Source: an uncultured Nesterenkonia sp.
GTDB taxonomy: Bacteria > Actinomycetota > Actinomycetes > Actinomycetales > Micrococcaceae
Assembly (NCBI GenBank): GCA_946221825.1
Contig: CAMINA010000072.1
Coordinates: 1 to 6,616, forward strand
Direction: 5' to 3'
DNA: 6,616 bases
Shown here one piece after another: positions 5,566 through 6,616 of this stretch. The position numbers and the translations under genes are program-made. The notes under the pieces are model-generated. The model worked only from the letters and a program-made list of their open reading frames with translations, did not search any database and had not been told where the DNA came from. Every line of letters begins with the position of its first letter. The stretch's first letter is position 1.

Positions 5566-6040
5566 TCCCACTGACCTCCAGCGCGCCGGCACCCAGGTAG
5601 GGACCCAACAGAGGAACCTGCGTCCTGACGGTGATGCGCAGGCTGCGGCCCTCCCCCGCGGGCACGTACTCGTAGCTGATGTCCTCGGCGTGGGCCTCGG
5701 TGATCGACCCACTGATCAGCTCAGCGGTCCGCTCCGCACCGTCCTGAGGCGTGCGATCGTGCAGCACGCCCAGTCGGGCCCCGGTGGAGGCGGCATCGAT
5801 GAGGGTGTTGCGCACATGGACCAGGAAGGCCAGCTGCAGGATCAGCATGGTCAGCAGCACCAAAAGCGCCGAGACCATCACGAACTCGGCAGTCGCGGCG
5901 CCGCGTTCGTTCTCGGAGCGCCGCGTGTCCTCGGAGGTGTGCTCCGCCTCAGTGAGGGGCGCTGCCCCTGGGCCGGACTCGTGTCTCAGCGCCCGCGCTC
6001 GGCGGGGTCGCTCACTGGGAGACCTGGTTGATCGCATCAT
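5546..6040 (-). CDS. tadE: TadE-like minor pseudopilin (first copy)
   Basis: The 164-residue product carries ERGAATAEFVMVSALL (45-60), a helix at about 52-75 and the following HVRNTLIDAASTGARLG (75-91), which match TadE-like proteins closely. Cleavage after Gly47 would put Glu52 at +5. The C-terminal domain (92-164) is a small alpha/beta outer domain ending in alternating hydrophobic strands. The leader before the cleavage site is 47 residues, long for this family and rich in Arg and Glu. The first 29 bases lie inside the upstream pilin-like gene. No other ATG, GTG or TTG in frame lies between the second codon and the ERG motif, so the start is 6040 or 6037 by elimination, with only a weak ribosome binding site. 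Translation is probably coupled to the gene before it. The position matches Rv3655c of M. tuberculosis. Confidence 0.85.
   Translation of the reverse strand: MMRSTRSPSERPRRARALRHESGPGAAPLTEAEHTSEDTRRSENERGAATAEFVMVSALLVLLTMLILQLAFLVHVRNTLIDAASTGARLGVLHDRTPQDGAERTAELISGSITEAHAEDISYEYVPAGEGRSLRITVRTQVPLLGPYLGAGALEVSGNAYEFD
5574..5579 (-). promoter_or_regulatory. Ribosome binding site that fixes the start of the second TadE-like gene
   Basis: The minus strand reads GGAGGT here, eight bases before the ATG at 5565 and fourteen before the in-frame ATG at 5559. The spacing favours 5565. The site lies inside the end of the preceding tadE gene. Confidence 0.65.
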
Positions 6041-6164
6041 CGAACAGGCCCTGCAGGGCCGGCTGAGCGACCGCCAGCAGCCCAGCCACCAGCACTGCAG
6101 ACATGAGGGTGATCATCACCCATCCGGGCACATCGCCCCGTTCTTCGGTGTGCAGCTGGTTCAT
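6012..6164 (-). CDS. 50-residue Flp-like pilin candidate with ERG-DVPGW motif
   Basis: This short gene encodes 50 residues: a ten-residue polar leader ending Glu-Glu-Arg-Gly (7-10), then DVPGWVMITLMS, a hydrophobic helix at about 15-34, and an amphipathic tail LQGLFDDAINQV (37-48). Size, leader-plus-helix layout and position between tadC and the TadE genes match Flp pilins (compare the place of Rv3656c in M. tuberculosis), so it is probably the pilus subunit or a related small pilin. It departs from standard Flp pilins by having Trp instead of Glu at +5 and no Glu-Tyr pair, so processing is uncertain. I recall similar RGDVPGW proteins in related actinobacteria but cannot verify this. The ATG at 6164 is preceded by AAAGGGA about eight bases away. 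The gene overlaps the following tadE by 29 bases. Confidence 0.75.
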   Translation of the reverse strand: MNQLHTEERGDVPGWVMITLMSAVLVAGLLAVAQPALQGLFDDAINQVSQ

Positions 6165-6184
6165 CACAGTGTCCCTTTCCGTTG

Positions 6185-6215
6185 TGGATGATGAGTGGTC
6201 GGTATGGATGATGGG
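6185..6215. repeat. Direct repeat TGGATGATG, spaced 20 bases, upstream of the pilin gene
   Basis: TGGATGATGAG (6185-6195) and TGGATGATGGG (6205-6215) share ten of eleven bases and start exactly 20 bases apart, near two turns of the helix, so both would face the same side of DNA. They lie 21-51 bases upstream of the pilin candidate's ATG. This could be a paired binding site for a regulator, but no promoter is recognised next to it. Confidence 0.45.
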
Positions 6216-6231
6216 CGGGTAGGTGGGTGGG
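6213..6231 (+). other. Canonical G-quadruplex pattern in the tadC-pilin gap
   Basis: Four GGG runs at 6213-6215, 6217-6219, 6225-6227 and 6229-6231 are separated by loops of one, five and one base, fitting the standard G3 quadruplex rule. It is on the plus strand, which is the template for the pilus genes, so the message itself would be C-rich there. It lies in the only noncoding gap of the Tad block longer than 80 bases. The pattern is plain; folding in the cell is unproven. Confidence 0.5.
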
Positions 6232-6253
6232 CAGATGAGGACGGCGAGGCGGC

Positions 6254-6616
6254 TCAGGGCCCCAGGGAGAGCAGCTCCAGTCCCGGGAAGACCGCGAAGA
6301 CGACCGTCAGTGGAAGGATGCCGAAGACCACGGGGACCAACATGCTGAGCTCTTTGCGGCCCGCGGTCTCCATCAGCTCTCGTTTGCCGAGATCGCGCAC
6401 ATCCTGGGCCTGGGCGTGCATGACATCGGCCAGCGGCGTGCCCCGTTCCATCGCCACGATGATTCCCTCCAGGAACCGGGAGATCGGCGGTGACTGAACA
6501 CGTGCTGACATGTGCTTCAGGGCCTGGGTGAAGCTGGTTCCGGAGCGGGTCTGGGCCAGCACCTTGCGCAGCTCGGCGTTGAGCTCTCCGCGGGAGACCC
6601 TGCTGACCCGCTCGAA
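6254..6616 (-). CDS. tadC: TadC-like pilus platform protein, C-terminal part (gene runs off the window)
   Basis: Only the last 120 residues are in view; the open frame continues to the right edge. They hold the end of a type II secretion F (T2SSF) domain: a cytoplasmic helical bundle (LRKVLAQTRSGTSFTQALKH at 16-35 of the visible part), then MERGTPLADVMHAQAQDVRD (56-75), ELMETAGRKELSMLVPVVFG (80-99) and a final membrane helix running through ILPLTVVFAVFPGLELL (100-116). The AGRKE--MLVPVVF motif close to the C-terminus is characteristic of TadC proteins, which form the inner-membrane platform that couples the TadA ATPase to pilus extension. The gene ends 89 bases before the pilin candidate. TadB also has a T2SSF domain, but the ending and the position next to the pilin favour TadC. 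Confidence 0.88.
   Translation of the reverse strand, partial: FERVSRVSRGELNAELRKVLAQTRSGTSFTQALKHMSARVQSPPISRFLEGIIVAMERGTPLADVMHAQAQDVRDLGKRELMETAGRKELSMLVPVVFGILPLTVVFAVFPGLELLSLGP

Noticed and set aside
5566..5712. N-terminal extension of the second TadE-like gene up to 5712
   Set aside because: The added 49 residues are Arg/Pro/Ser-rich, overlap the preceding tadE coding sequence throughout and precede a well-placed ATG with a good ribosome binding site.

Overview
The window is high-GC DNA from an actinobacterium, most likely a member of the Micrococcales and plausibly the Micrococcaceae (Arthrobacter/Nesterenkonia type). The evidence is the GC-rich codon use, the prfB-ftsE-ftsX-smpB order, the absence of a frameshift in prfB and an actinobacterial style Tad cluster. 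The genus is a guess from remembered gene order, not something the sequence proves. Nine of the ten genes lie on the minus strand, so they are read from right to left.

Right part (about 4670-6616, minus strand): the distal end of a Tad (Flp pilus) locus. It holds the 3' end of tadC (inner-membrane platform protein), an 89-base gap with a repeated motif and a canonical G-quadruplex pattern, then four tightly packed small genes. These encode a 50-residue Flp-like pilin candidate, two TadE-type pseudopilins and a TadG-like protein. Each of these four proteins carries an (E/D)-R-G tripeptide just before its single N-terminal hydrophobic helix, and each gene overlaps the next by 4 to 29 bases, so they look translationally coupled.

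Middle part (430-4610, minus strand): prfB (release factor 2), ftsE, ftsX and smpB. prfB and ftsE are separated by one base, ftsE and ftsX overlap by ATGA, and smpB follows ftsX after 47 bases. FtsE and FtsX form the ABC-like complex that controls cell wall hydrolysis at division. RF2 and SmpB are translation termination and ribosome rescue factors. FtsE is the odd member: about 230 residues of normal ATPase are followed by about 295 residues of acidic, proline-rich tail ending in a basic motif.

Left part (1-423, plus strand): one small gene for an 85-residue single-pass membrane protein resembling the DUF6480 family, converging on smpB with only six bases between the stop codons. Its leader (1-165) holds a GC-rich inverted repeat and an 11-base direct repeat. 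No RNA genes, insertion sequences, CRISPR arrays or convincing intrinsic terminators were seen. Most of the region is ordinary chromosomal core. The points most worth a second look are the FtsE tail, the short pilin candidate lacking Glu at +5, the unusual prfB start region and the structured gap upstream of the pilin gene.
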